A stretch of DNA of 64,000 nt from Pseudocercospora fijiensis CIRAD86. Lineage: Eukaryota; Ascomycota; Dothideomycetes; Mycosphaerellales; Mycosphaerellaceae. A program made the translations under genes and the position numbers. This document shows positions 21,501-32,850 of this stretch, piece by piece. Positions within the stretch are counted from its first letter, which is position 1. Each line of letters opens with the position of its first letter. The stretch is from the NCBI RefSeq assembly GCF_000340215.1, contig NW_006921532.1:7933735-7997734 (forward strand). Reading direction: 5' to 3'. Under the pieces are notes generated by a model, which saw nothing but the letters and a program-made list of their open reading frames with translations, was not told the DNA's origin and did not search any database.

Positions 21501-24066
21501 TTAGCTTCCTCGTATTAACTAAGGGTGTTAAGGCTAATCCTAACCGGATTAAGACTATTACTAAGTAGCTAACGCCTACTAGCATTAAGGAGCTTTAATT
21601 ATTCCTAGGTTTTGCTAACTTCTATCGTCGCTTTATTAAGGGCTATTTACGATACGTAATGCCCCTAACTAAGCTTACTAAAACTAAGGCTAACCCGACT
21701 AGAGAGTTCAAATAGACTAACAGAGTACAAGCCGCTTTTAACGGCCTAAAGCAGCGCTTTACTAAAGTCCCCTTGTTATACCATTTCGTGCCAAATAAGC
21801 AGATCCGAATTGAGACTAACGCTTTACAGTTCGCTATATCGGCTATTATGTCCTAGCAATTAGATAATAACTATTACTAGCACCCGATTGCCTTCTTCTC
21901 GAGGAAGATAATCGATGCTAAGCGTCGCTACGAGACCTACGAGTAAGAGCTCTTAGCTATTGTCGAGGCCTTTAAGCATTAGAGGCATTACCTCGATAGG
22001 GCCTAATATACGATACAGGTCTATATAGACTATAACAACCTCCGTAGCATTACTAAGGTTACTAGAGTTATAGGTCGATAGGCTAGATAGGCCGTCTACC
22101 TCGCTAGGTTTAATTTTGATATATTATATCGGCTAGGCGTAAGCAACCCTACTAATAGCCTATCGAGGCGACCTAATTACGATAGCGGGACTTAGCAATC
22201 TATCAATTTATTGTTTCTAACCCTATAGTATAAGATTGCTATAGCCCGTATTATTAATAAGCAAGCGTAGGATAAGCGGCTTACCGGACTCCGCGACGGC
22301 TTAAAGTATGTTAATGCTCTTACTATATTAATAGTACGTGTTAAGGCAAGAGCTAAGGACATAGATAGGAGAAGTTATAATAACTCCCTAGTCGATATCG
22401 CTATATATAGTAATAGCGATTAAAGCACTAATGCAGTTAATCCGGCTGCTAGTACTATTAGATATATATAATACGTACCTCGTTTAATAGCGAGGGTGCT
22501 ATTAAATAACCTTACAAATAGGGATAGTCAATCGTTTATAGATAAGCTGTTACGGGCTTAGTAGAGGGACGCCTTTGCTACTAAACGTATAGACAAGCTT
22601 ATAAGTAGGCGAAAGACTCGATCTAGTAAGAGTAATAACTAGTCGATCGATGACAAAGGTTATTTGAAGTTCAAGGGCAGATACTATATCCCTGCTAAAC
22701 ATTCGATCCGATAAGAGCTTCTTAAGCGATACTATAATAGTAAGCTTGCCGGTTACTATAGCATAGAGAGGTCGTACGAGCTACTATCGCGCACATACTA
22801 CTAGCTAAATAGTAAGCGGGACATAAAGGACTACGTAAACACGTATACCGTATATTAACGAGTTAAAGCACTAAAGCACTTACTATTTAGCGAGTTGTCT
22901 TTACTCCCTATTCCAAAGAAGCTATTTGCTAAGCTTACAATAGATTTCATTATAGGCCTTCCGCCTACTAAGCGTAGAGGAAGCAAGGATGTATATAATG
23001 CTATCCTAGTTATCGTAGACCGGTTTACTAAGGGCGCTCGTTACATTCCTGCCCGAAAGGATTAGACGGCTATTAACCTAGCTAAGGCGCTGTAGACTAA
23101 CATCTTCTATACCTATTAGAGAACCCCTAAGGGGATAGTCTCCGATAGGGGCTCGATATTTATATCGCACTATTAGAGCGAAATATGCCTACAGCTAAGA
23201 CTGAAGCATCGGCTATTAACAGCCTTCTATCTATAGACTAACGGTTAAATAGAGAGACAGAATGCTACCCTATAGTAGTACCTGCGCAGCTACATTAACG
23301 AGAACCCTAAGGATTGGGTCAATCTCCTATAACTAGCCGAATTTGTATATAACAATAGTATCTACTTATCTACTAAGGTGTTACCTTATTTCGCTATAAT
23401 AGGAAGCAACCCTACGCTACTATAAGACCCCCTATCGCTCGAGGCCGAGCGTAAGGAAAGGGAAGCGGGTCAACCTAAGACACTAGCGGCTATTAAGAGG
23501 GTTTAGAAGATACGAGAAATCTATACTAAGATAGCCGAGAAGTTAACAAAGGCTTAAGAGTACTAAAAGACCTACTATAACAAACACTACCTTCTAATAA
23601 CCTTTAAGCAAGGCGATATAGTCATACTTAGTATAAAGAACCTCCGCATCCGCAAATACCTATTACCTAATAGCAAAACAAGGCCTAAACTCGCACTAAG
23701 ATACATTAGCCTATTCCGCATTCGAGAACCGAAGGGTATACAGGCCTACTAGTTATAGCTTCTACCCTATTACACTATCTATAACACCTTCTATATATCC
23801 CTCCTTAAGCTATACTATTAATACGAAGGCGATAAAGCGCCTGCTAAGTTAGAAGAAGTCTTAGCTAATAGTAAAGAACTGTAGTCTATAGAACGTATCC
23901 TACAGCACCGGACTAGGAAAGGTAAGAAGGAATACCTCCTAAGGTAGCAAGGCTATTTACCTAAATAGGACTCGTAGGAAGCTAAAGGATCCTTTAAGGA
24001 TATAACCGAGTTATTAGATGAGTATTAGACTAGCGTAAAGAACAAGAAGAAGGCTAAAAGCTTATA

Positions 24067-25256
24067 ATGTTACTACTAAGGCCTAGGATTAATGCTACCC
24101 CCGGGGTGCTATTAGCTAACTAATTAGAAGCAAGCAATTGTCAGCAATAAAGGACAATAAGACTACACTACTATAGTGAACGCGCACCGAGTATTAACAA
24201 GCGCGCTACGACGCGTTAACTAATTGCCTACTCTTTTAAGGATTCTACCTCTTTACTAACGCGCCCTATAGGTCCCCCTCTTGTTCCCTCATTCCGTCGA
24301 GGCCTCGAGGCCTAGGCAATCGGCGTAGCCGGCGCGGCTATATTAGTAATAGTGTTGCAGGGTGTATTGCTATTTAAGAAAGGAAGGATACCGCTATATT
24401 AGTAACGATATTACCGAGTTATTATTAGTTAAAGAAGGTAAAGTTAGCGCTAAGACGACTAGCGCTACTATTGTTAACATTACTTGCTATTATCGCTACG
24501 CCTATAGATATAACCTTACCTGTACTACGAGCCTAAGGCACCTTAATCAAACTTTAATCAAAACTTTGATTAAAACTTTAAGCCGCTTAAAGGATTAAGC
24601 GACTAATAGACTAGCTAACTAAGGGCAAAACTATAGAGCTAAGCTAGCCGGGGTCGATCTTGCGGACAATAGGTTACTCCTCGATCTATTTAACCCTTTA
24701 AGCGAGGCGAACCTCCACTACTGCACTTATAATAGCCTTTACCTATAGAAACTAGACGAGCTGTGTTTTTTAAAAAGATAAGATAAGATTGACACTTAAA
24801 GGCTACCAAACCTAGCTAATTAGGGCTAGCGAAACTACGAATAACAAGAACAATAACCCTCGGAAGCGAATAAACCCTCGGAAGCGGATATTGCTAGGTC
24901 TTTTAAGAGTAGACGCAAAGAACTCGGTACGACATCACTTAGAGCGGAGATAGGGCTACAATACCTCGTACGTCTACCTATTATAGTAGGGAAGACGCGC
25001 TCGTATTATAATTAGTCGATAGCCCTCAATTCTTATAGCTTTATATCCCTTCACTTTATTATATATAAGGATAGCGCAGTTAGAGTTATACATTATGTTG
25101 TTTAGAGGTAAGGTTTGACATAGTTATATAATTAGGTAGTTAAGTGTTTAATTTAGCGCGGCTAAGCAGCTTATTAGACTTGCTAAGTTAGCAGCAATAG
25201 AGGTCGGGATTAGAACATAGGCAGGCTACGAGGGCGCGGCCTTTAGAAGGGAAGCG
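24067..25256 (+). other. Non-coding 3' segment of the retrotransposon
   Basis: About 1.2 kb lies between the last chromodomain codons and the 3' LTR, long for this class. It contains a short AATCAAAACTTTGATTAAAA palindromic stretch at about 24,550-24,578 and a small open frame (24,362-24,598) without a recognisable domain. It could be an untranslated region or an unassigned internal insertion. Confidence 0.5.
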
Positions 25257-25456
25257 TGTATTAGGGCTAAAGAGGCTATACGTAATTAGCATGTGACTAG
25301 GCCGAGTGAAGCTAGGGTCTCGATGCCTTAGGTAGGGCTTGGCGCTTAGCGTTAGACCAACTCTCCTACCTTCCTCCCTTTCCTTCTAGATCCTTATCGA
25401 ATACTACTTGTACCTACTACTACCCTATCTACCTGCTAACATACCCTTCTTACACA
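25257..25456 (+). repeat. 3' LTR of the Ty3/Gypsy element
   Basis: 200 bp, starts TGTATTAGGGCTAAAG and ends CTTCTTACACA, followed by the target duplication AATAA. It is slightly less mutated than the 5' copy at several C/T and G/A sites. Confidence 0.92.
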
Positions 25457-26141
25457 AATAATAAGAGATAGAAGATTAGTTAGTTCCTAGCTAATAAAAG
25501 AGGTCGATTAGGTAGATAGGATACTATATAGATTTAGTAATAATAAGGTCCCTATATATGCTTTCTATATAGTAGTTAAACTCTATAATCGATAGTTGTC
25601 TACTCGTCTATCTTATTCCTTTATACTTTAGTATTTAAAGCTAACCTTATAGCTAGTAGCTAACCCCTTATTATATAGCTAAGCTATTACCTATAGATTA
25701 TATTAGTATTATAATAGGTAGACATAGTAGGCCTATATTAGCTCTACGGTAATTACCGTAGTTATAAGCTTATAGACATTGTATATAGAACAAGAGGCAC
25801 AACCCTACCGAGGACACTCGCGACTGCCGACTACCGACTACCGACTACGTACTACCGTACCGCTGCTTCTACTAGGTTGTCTTGCATATTAGGAAATTTA
25901 GCATACTACTGTTATAAACAGTAGTTTACTTCCGGAGGGCGTTATCTATTGACTTAGTATAGTTTGCCTAGTATTTAACGGTGCTTTTCCTCTTTTAGTA
26001 CTATAATAACCTTCTCGGTTATACTTCTAGTTCTAACCTTATCTCTATAGCTCTTTCTTATATATAGATCTAGCTCTTTCTACAAAGGCGCAAATAGTAT
26101 TTTCTTATTATTATATTATTGTTACTATTATTCTTATCGCT

Positions 26142-29140
26142 ATGCTACCTATCTTGTCTAAACTAGTGCCGCCGTTTAGGCCGGATCGCATACTACATAA
26201 TGTAATCGAGATTCGAGAACAGCTATTTAATATACTAGAGTATAGATTGACGTACGATCCGGACCGTTTCGAGGTGTTAAAGGCCTACGTAAGCAATGTA
26301 TATAAGGAGTCGAGGTCGGCGAGAACGAAGGATAGCTTAGAGCAGCGGTCGTACTAGTATTGTCGTTATAGGCGCGATTAGTAGCGAAACAGGGTACTTC
26401 TAGATAGTATTCGCAAGGCTAAATACAATAAAGAGCCTTATAATGCTATAGTAGTCGTTATATCGTATTATTAGAAGAGGGCGACTAAACTATACGAAAT
26501 TAGTGTCCGCCGCTATCGAGTCGACCCTTCCGCAGTTAGTAAGGACCTATATTGCTATAACCTAAGATATATAGATATTAGGTCGTTAAACAACGCTCTA
26601 AGGGTGTTTCTCGAGGAGCTAATAGAACAGCGCAAATTTAATATAGCCGAGGTGCTAGATTTCGTTAGAAATAGTCCTTCGAAGGACGAGTTTAGCAAGA
26701 TAGGTAGGCAATATATAAAGGTAGGCACTATTGCGTAGTCGAAGGTTAGGCCTAATCTAAGGAAGGTGCGTAGTAACGACCGTAGAAATGCGAGTATCTA
26801 GCTAGACGACCTTCCTATCGCCCTCTAAGGCCTCTATAACGACCTAGATAGCAGGCCGCTCTAGTATTAGATAATAGAGAAGAAAATAAAGGGCAAGGTG
26901 GAGCGTAGCATTGTCTTCCAGACTAAGTAGTAGCGACAGTTGTTGAATACCGAGGTAGGGGATATAAGTGCAGGTATTGTTATTACTATAGAAGGCGCAT
27001 AACTAAGCTTCTAAGGCTTGCGTTCTATAGTTCCTATAACTAACTTCAAAAATTCAAAACATTACTAACTTACATACTATATAGTTGTTCTTGCTAGACG
27101 CAACTTATAAGACTACCGACCTTAGCTAGAACCTTTTTACTATCTATGTTCGTAACTAGTTAGGGTGTTAGTTGCTAGCAGGACACTTATTGCTAGAATC
27201 TTAGAAAGCTAAGCTAGTAGAAGCCGGTCTTCGAGTTATTAAGAATTAGTTACTATACTAGAATGCTATAGCCGCTATAATCGACGACTCGGCCTCTAAG
27301 CAGGCGGCAATTAACCTATCCTAGAAGGATAAGAAACAGGTGCTTATTTACCTCTACTAGCGGCACGTTAAAGAGACCTTCCTTCGGTTATTTCTAGAGG
27401 CCTAATTTCCAGAGATTGTTAAGCGCTTTTACTACTCGATCTACTACGCTCGAAGCTCCGCCGACGTCGGTAACGATATAGCATAGATATAGGACTAGTT
27501 AAAAGAGAACAAGCCTATAGAATAGCAAAGTAAGGTAGAATACATACGGCACAATTAGGCTAGTTATACGTTACGGAAATGGGCTACTTAGGCAAGGCTT
27601 TATAGCCTATTATTAATGCAAATAAGGACTACTTCGCCTCTTAAGGGTTATTACTACGCTATTAAGTTTGAGCGTAAGCGCAGCCTCGTACGCTACAATC
27701 TCTATAGCACTATCCTCGAGGTTCTTAAGGTAGACGACAGGCAGGCTTACAAGGCACAACTAGCTAGCTATAGGATCGGCAAACGCACACAATATTAGTA
27801 CAAAAAGCGACTTCTAGGCTTCGAGAGTCTGCAGCTACTAGCGGCTTAAGATCGCCTTCGAGAATAGGTAGATATTGCTATTAAGATAGAGGCTAAGGCG
27901 GCACCTATATATAAGGGCATACTATGCAGTTATAACGGTATAACACCTTCTCGTTATAACTGCCTCGCCTAGTTTCAAACACGCCTTCCTTGCTACTACA
28001 TTCTTCGTAACTACCTATTTAATAGACTAGAAATTAGTAATATATAACAGCGACAATATGTCTAGCTATTTGCAGGCCTTAACGTTGTCTTAGCTTACGA
28101 ATACTAGCGCGCTCTCGATACTTAATAACTCGTTATCGAAGGCTATTAAGAAGACGCTATTACCTTAGCATAGACACTACAATTAAGAGACCTTCGAAGC
28201 TACTTTAAGGAAGCGGTAGAAACACTAAATTTGAAGTATTAGCAGATAGCAGATAATCCTTCTATTAACCCTTCTATTAAGGACTTATTCTATGCCTTCT
28301 ACGTATAGAAGGTTAAGGACTTCTCGGACAGTTGTTACGTACTAAATATTGACCATTTTATCGCTAATCTATAGGAGGTCTAATTTATAGGCGAGACTAA
28401 GCGCTAATAGACGACTTAACTACCTTCTAAACCTACTACACTAACTCGATTGCTACCGCTAGGCACGCCGGAAACTTATTACGTCTATACTAATATAACC
28501 CTCCGACCGTTACTATTAAAACAGCGCGTTCAATCGTTACCTATTCGCTAACCTATGTTCTTATTACCTCCGCCGCTAGGTAACCTTACTCTAAGGCTAA
28601 TTCCGCGCCGCGAGATAGTACTAGAAACACAGTCCTTATAACCGCTTAATTTAGATAATATAGAAGAGGTAGATTTAATAGGAGATACAATACCGCTAGT
28701 GCGAGGTCTACCTACGCCGCTAGGTACTTACTATTTAACTAACTACTAGTATTAGGGTAAGCTATTATAGGTCTTTATATATAGTATTCGCGAGATTAAC
28801 GGTATTACTATAGACGACCGTTGCTTTACCGATTCCGGCCTCTCGTCCTTTAAGGAGCTTCTTATCTTCTATAACGTAGACTAGGACACTATAGATACGA
28901 TAATAAGCTATATAAGAGACGAGGATTACAAACGAGCGGCTAGGCGACTAACTAGCTAGATAATAGACGACTTAGAAAACGACGCCGCTAATAACTTACC
29001 TAGTAACGAGCGAATTAGACGAGAATTAAGAGGCGTAAGGATATATAGTAACCGCTAGTTAACCGCTAGTAGTAGTAGTAAGTTAATAACAACTCGTAGA
29101 CTACGTACTAAGCAATAATAATAACGAGGTCGAAGAGATA
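26142..29140 (+). pseudogene. Mutator-like element (MULE) transposase relic
   Basis: Stop-ridden coding relic. Around 27,088-27,120 the frame reads LFLLDATYKTTDL, the first-aspartate motif of MULE transposases (Asp codon 27,097-27,099), followed by NLFTIYVRN, a broken LPAGHLLLES-like strand and IIDDSASKQAAI (about 27,278), matching the second conserved Asp region. Upstream, 26,142-26,900 looks like an N-terminal DNA-binding part; downstream an open helical C-terminus (CYVLNIDHFIANL, TLRLIPRREIVLE) runs to about 29,140. Nearly all stops are TAG at likely Gln or Trp positions. I found no convincing terminal inverted repeats by eye. Hop/MULE elements are known in filamentous fungi. Confidence 0.72.
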
Positions 29141-29285
29141 GTAATTAGCGAGGGCAAGCCTTCCGCTATAGTCGTAGAAGGCGGTAATTCTATAGCAATT
29201 CTATAATAACAACTCTTAGTCTATATAATAGTCTCGTCTACTACAAAATTGCCGCTTCTATAATAGTTAACCGGTAGGCTCGAGA

Positions 29286-31056
29286 GAGGCGCCCTTCTTA
29301 ACCCAAATCGTTACCACGCCGAGTGGTTCCAAACGCCACTAAACCAGAGGATTGCGGGTGGCTTATTGCCTAGTAAACGCTAGTAAAAGACTGTGCCCCT
29401 AACTCCGCTCTAGGTTCAGCTAAAACACCTGACATCCAGGATAAATCCTTCCACCTCCCATCTTCTGTTCTCCGACACACGACCCCTCCTGCCCTACTAC
29501 GCACACCCACTCTTGCCTTACCCGATGCAGATGCCGAGGCACATTGTACGGCGTAAAGAGAGATGTTGTACGCGAGACGTCGGCTGCAGAAGTCTCGCAC
29601 GACCGCCGGCAACGTTTTCGAGCTGCTCGAAACAGACTGACTGGGCTACATGGAGCTCCCAAGCAATCCTCCGCACTATGATTGCTCACATGCACTCTAA
29701 CAGGAGACGGCCTGTCAGCTAGCATCTATACTAATAATAATACTTTGATATCCTCAGACGACTCGAAAAGTCGGTGAGCACAAGATCTGATTGGTCTCTT
29801 TTTCCCACAGATCACGTGTTGCCCGCCACGAAGAGTCTCGTCAGACTCGTTTGCTGCTCGGCGTTATTTCCGGCGTGCAATTGTTGTTTGGCCAGCCGTC
29901 ACTCACCCTCACACCACTGCTCCCACATTCACGACATGCTCCAAGCCTGCAGCTGCGAGCCTGACGTTGTGCCAACATATCGATACCGAAAACGTGAAAC
30001 AACTGTTATGCCATAAGGTATTGAAGACTTTTAAAATCGTGCGCCGCATTGACCATCGGAACAGCGGCGCGCATGCCGAATTGCGCATTGCTCATCCTTT
30101 CGCTCGTCACAGACTCACAGTGTTCCCGCCTGCGCGGCTCTGACAGTTGACATGTGCTCCTTACCGTTTTACCACTCGGCCTGCCGCCATTTGTCACCCG
30201 GGCACATCATTGTCAGCCCTGTAACGACAAATATGCGGCTAGCCTCAGCCCTGTCAGCTTAGCCGCAGGAACCCTCAGCCTTATCGACGACAAATAGGTA
30301 GCCTACCGCCATTCGAGTCGTGCTGTTGACCCGCGACCAGATGTCCCACCTTCCGGCTGCCACCTTTCCGACTTCCTTCTGCATGCTTCCGGCTTTCTTG
30401 CATGTTTGCCCAGCAGGTACGATCTAACATGCGCTACACGACCTACACTGGAGACCCGTCGTCTTGGATCACAGACTTTGGCATGCAGTTTGGCTAGACC
30501 TTAGCCTTGCAAATGGACGTGAACATGGTCCATCGACTTCGGGGCACTACGTTGCACACTTGAACAAAGGCATCTGTCAACCATGCATGACATTGTACAG
30601 CTGGAGACAATCAGTGCAACATCAACTTGCCGTTGCAGAGGCCATGATGGGAATCGATTTTGGCCTTGTCGTCAAGTCACCTATCGAGAAGCGCTGGCTC
30701 ATCTGAATACAAGTATGGTCGTCGTACCGCCATGCTTTGAATTCTCAGCAACAACATCAGCAACATCAGCACCGAAGACAAATCGAACTTTACCGGCACA
30801 GCGATCCTGAACGACCTCACGCACACCCCAAAACGGCATCACCACAGGCACCCTCCCACAAGGCACGCTAATCCTTCCGCATCTGCGAGGTTCGTATCGA
30901 CTCGCCTTCCCTCTGGGAACAACCAGCGATGAAATGCTAACAGCCATCAGGCACAAATCGTCGACGAAAGTCGTTCAGAAGCGTCAATTCGGAAGATCCA
31001 CAATCCAAGGCGACTCTTCCTCCTCTTCGATCCCGGGCCAGCTTCCTGTCATCAAC
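29286..31056. other. Intergenic flank after repeat island 1
   Basis: Normal base composition resumes. Several opposing open frames (for example 29,420-29,725 minus, 30,464-30,706 plus) have no recognisable domain or splice partners. A short partially repeated motif around GCGGCTAGCCTCAGCCCTGT (about 30,234-30,283) is the only local structure noticed. The 3' part should carry the promoter of the small gene at 31,057. Confidence 0.45.
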
Positions 31057-31290
31057 ATGTGCAAATACTACGCCCACTCGCATCCCTGCGGTCATGTGAA
31101 GACCGTCTTCGCCGCGTTTTGTCCGCAAGCTGCTCTCGTCCAGAAACCTTGCGGCAGAGGCGATATTTGGGCCACAGTCAAGATGGAGAAGGATTGCACT
31201 CATTGCTACGAAGTCGAGCCACCAGCCATTCCACGCTCAGGTCTGCAGTCGAGAACGGGAGGTGGGCGTAAGAAGGTCATTCGCCGTTGA
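31057..31290 (+). CDS. Small Cys/His-containing fungal protein, function unknown
   Basis: 77 residues from ATG 31,057 (MCKYYAHSHPCGHVKTVFAA); the frame also has an ATG at 30,934 giving 118 residues, but that extension is Ser-rich and looks like leader sequence. The body has Cys and His in a CxxYxHxxxCGH, AFCPQA, PCGRGDIW, CTHC order, suggesting a small zinc-binding fold, and a basic end GGGRKKVIRR. I recall similar short proteins in many ascomycetes, all without assigned function. Single exon, isolated between the repeat island and an MFS fragment. Confidence 0.6.
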   Translation: MCKYYAHSHPCGHVKTVFAAFCPQAALVQKPCGRGDIWATVKMEKDCTHCYEVEPPAIPRSGLQSRTGGGRKKVIRR

Positions 31291-31640
31291 AGACGCGAGG
31301 GCAGTTCATTCGATGCTTCTGGGTTGTTTTCTTTGCTTGTATGAACGATGCAGGTTTATCGAGGTTAAACGAAGTGGTTTCTAGATGTAGAGTGCTTATT
31401 ATGCTTGTCAAAATTGCATGAAATTTTCGCTGATTCGTCCATCTTATGCTTGTGTACCTGTCGCCTTGTACGCCACGCGTTAATAAGTGTCCCAGAGCTG
31501 CGGTCGAACAATTCTCCAACCTAGAATGATGTTGTAGTATTGCAACATGCCTAGAAGCTGATTGCTTCGACCTGGAATGCCAGAAACGGGGAAGCCGCCT
31601 TCCGGAAGGCTGAAGCAGATGCATTTCATAATTTTCATTC

Positions 31641-31848
31641 CATGGTCACCGTATGTTTCGATGTCGTGAACGGTGCTGGAGCAACGCACATACGACAAGT
31701 GGCTTCTGCGGACGTGCTGCCAGCCGTAGTTGAAGCATACAATCGAGTGATTGTCCGGACGTACATCATGGCAGTAGCGGTGGCAGCCAGTGCTTTCCTG
31801 TCGAGCTTCCTGGCGGAGTGGCGTTCAGTCAAGGGGCAGAAAACCCAG
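31641..31848 (+). pseudogene. C-terminal fragment of an MFS transporter gene
   Basis: The frame reads GAGATHIRQVASADVLPAVV, EAYNRVIVRTYIMAVAVAAS and FLAEWRSVKGQK: the last periplasmic loop, last transmembrane helix and the conserved EW(R/K)SVKGKK end of fungal drug:H+ antiporter (DHA2/14-TM) MFS proteins. No upstream transporter coding sequence exists here (preceding DNA carries other features and no further helices), and the frame runs on into sequence antisense to TIM14. It is best read as a relic left by deletion or rearrangement. Confidence 0.6.
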
Positions 31849-32147
31849 GTAGTGCAGCTGCTTGACGCTGTGAATCTGCAATCAGTATACGAGACCCCAG
31901 CATTAGAGCAGACCGGGTGTTTAGACGCCCAAGTGGTGGAGCCATCTGTAGGGCAAGAATCAGCTGGTCAATATCTGGCGTACCAGGGAGATCTCCATTG
32001 TTCAAGAGAGGCGATCTCATATCAGTCAACCCACTGTACAGATGCAAATGCAGTGCCCACCAACACCAACGCCGCGCTGAGCCACCTTTTTCACTGTCCA
32101 TCTGAGATCATCGTGCCACATCCTACAGTTCTCAATTCATACTGCCA

Positions 32148-32594
32148 TCATGAAGCACCCTTTTCCAAGAACTCCTTGGCTTCATTAATCTTTGTAGCCA
32201 GATATGGACTACCTCCGCGATCGGGATGGTTCAGAAGCATCATCTGTCGATGCTTCTTGCGAATTATTTCTTTCGTCGCTCCGCGTTCACTATCAATCAG
32301 CGAAGTCAGTAAACCATCCCACAACGTCCTGCCCAGCTCACAGCACGCACGATGTCTCCAGTATGAGTGCCGCTTCTCTTCGGTTCATCTGCTTCTCAAA
32401 TCCACCTTTGTAGTATGCCTTTCCTATTGCGTTGATTCCACCACGAGATCTTCGAAGAGCGACGAGACCGGCGCGGCCCTGTGATATATTGTTAGCGACT
32501 GAGAATGATTTCGGTGAAGTGGTAGGAGAAGCGGAAGCCGTACGAAGAAAGCTGCTGCGGCGACTCCAACGCCAACGGCCAGGACGGTGGCCAT
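32148..32594 (-). CDS. PAM18: Tim14/Pam18, J-protein of the mitochondrial import motor
   Basis: Three exons, 32594-32544, 32478-32351 and 32289-32148; introns 65 nt (GTACGG...CACAG) and 61 nt (GTGCGT...GATAG); product 106 residues, the usual Tim14 length. N-terminal membrane segment [20 protein letters not shown], linker [19 protein letters not shown], then the J domain with the HPD tripeptide at residues 81-83 ([20 protein letters not shown]) that stimulates mtHsp70. Every junction restores a conserved stretch, so the model is secure. It shares a 256-bp divergent promoter with RLP24. Confidence 0.95.
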
Positions 32595-32850
32595 GCTGCT
32601 ACGCGGCTTTGGAGATGTTTCGGGCGACTCCAGTGTGATGATTTGTGATCCAAAATGTCTACAGTCGCTGCTGTGTATGAGATGGACGAAGCGTGAGCAG
32701 AGGTCAAGTCTCTGCCGCAGATCGGATTTTGGCTTGGTCACACATCAGTCATTTTCCCGACCCGACCCGACCTTGCTTGGCCAAAATTTCCAATCGATAT
32801 CGCCTCCGCCTCCAGCATCACCACCACTGCCACCGATCACCACTCCCGCG
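32595..32850. promoter_or_regulatory. Short bidirectional promoter, PAM18/RLP24
   Basis: Only 256 bp separate the two start codons of these head-to-head housekeeping genes, so both core promoters and 5' UTRs must lie here. A pyrimidine-rich CCTCCGCCTCCAGCATCACC tract lies just upstream of the RLP24 ATG. Confidence 0.55.

Larger units (their letters stand above)
18375..25456 (+). mobile_element. Full-length, RIP-inactivated Ty3/Gypsy chromovirus LTR retrotransposon
   Basis: 7,082 bp with direct LTRs at 18,375-18,572 and 25,257-25,456, flanked by the 5-bp duplication AATAA (18,370-18,374 and 25,457-25,461). On the plus strand, in order and interrupted by stops: gag region from about 18,800 with a zinc-knuckle remnant (CFNCNSTS at about 20,036), an aspartic-protease remnant (LDLGNSVSALIS at about 20,300), reverse transcriptase ([19 protein letters not shown] about 21,030-21,075; active site now YLDN at 21,353-21,364), RNase H (about 21,800-21,990), integrase (LTIDFIIGLP about 22,933) and a C-terminal chromodomain (about 23,880-24,035: IERILQHRTRKGKKEYLLR). 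PR-RT-RH-INT order and the chromodomain define a chromovirus. No frame is intact, so it is not autonomous. Confidence 0.93.
17870..29285. mobile_element. RIP-degraded transposon island 1
   Basis: Composition changes sharply at about 17,870 and returns to normal at about 29,285. Inside, TAG, CTA, TAT and ATA words dominate and all coding frames are riddled with stops, most of them TAG where the family needs Gln or Trp. This is the signature of C-to-T mutation of repeats (RIP, CpA to TpA on both strands). The island holds a full Ty3/Gypsy element (18,375-25,456) and a MULE transposase relic (about 26,142-29,140). The segments 17,870-18,369 and 25,462-26,141 are mutated DNA that I cannot assign; they may be the sequence into which the retroelement inserted. 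Confidence 0.88.

Noticed and set aside
17870..29285. Reassigned TAG codon (TAG read as Gln/Trp) explaining TAG-only stops
   Set aside because: Normal nuclear genes in the same window use TAG as a real stop (for example GH17 and the DapA-like gene), and the LTRs show the same transitions in non-coding DNA, so mutation is the simpler cause.
31829..32101. 90-codon minus-strand frame downstream of TIM14
   Set aside because: No domain, and it lies past the TIM14 stop codon; probably 3' UTR/intergenic.
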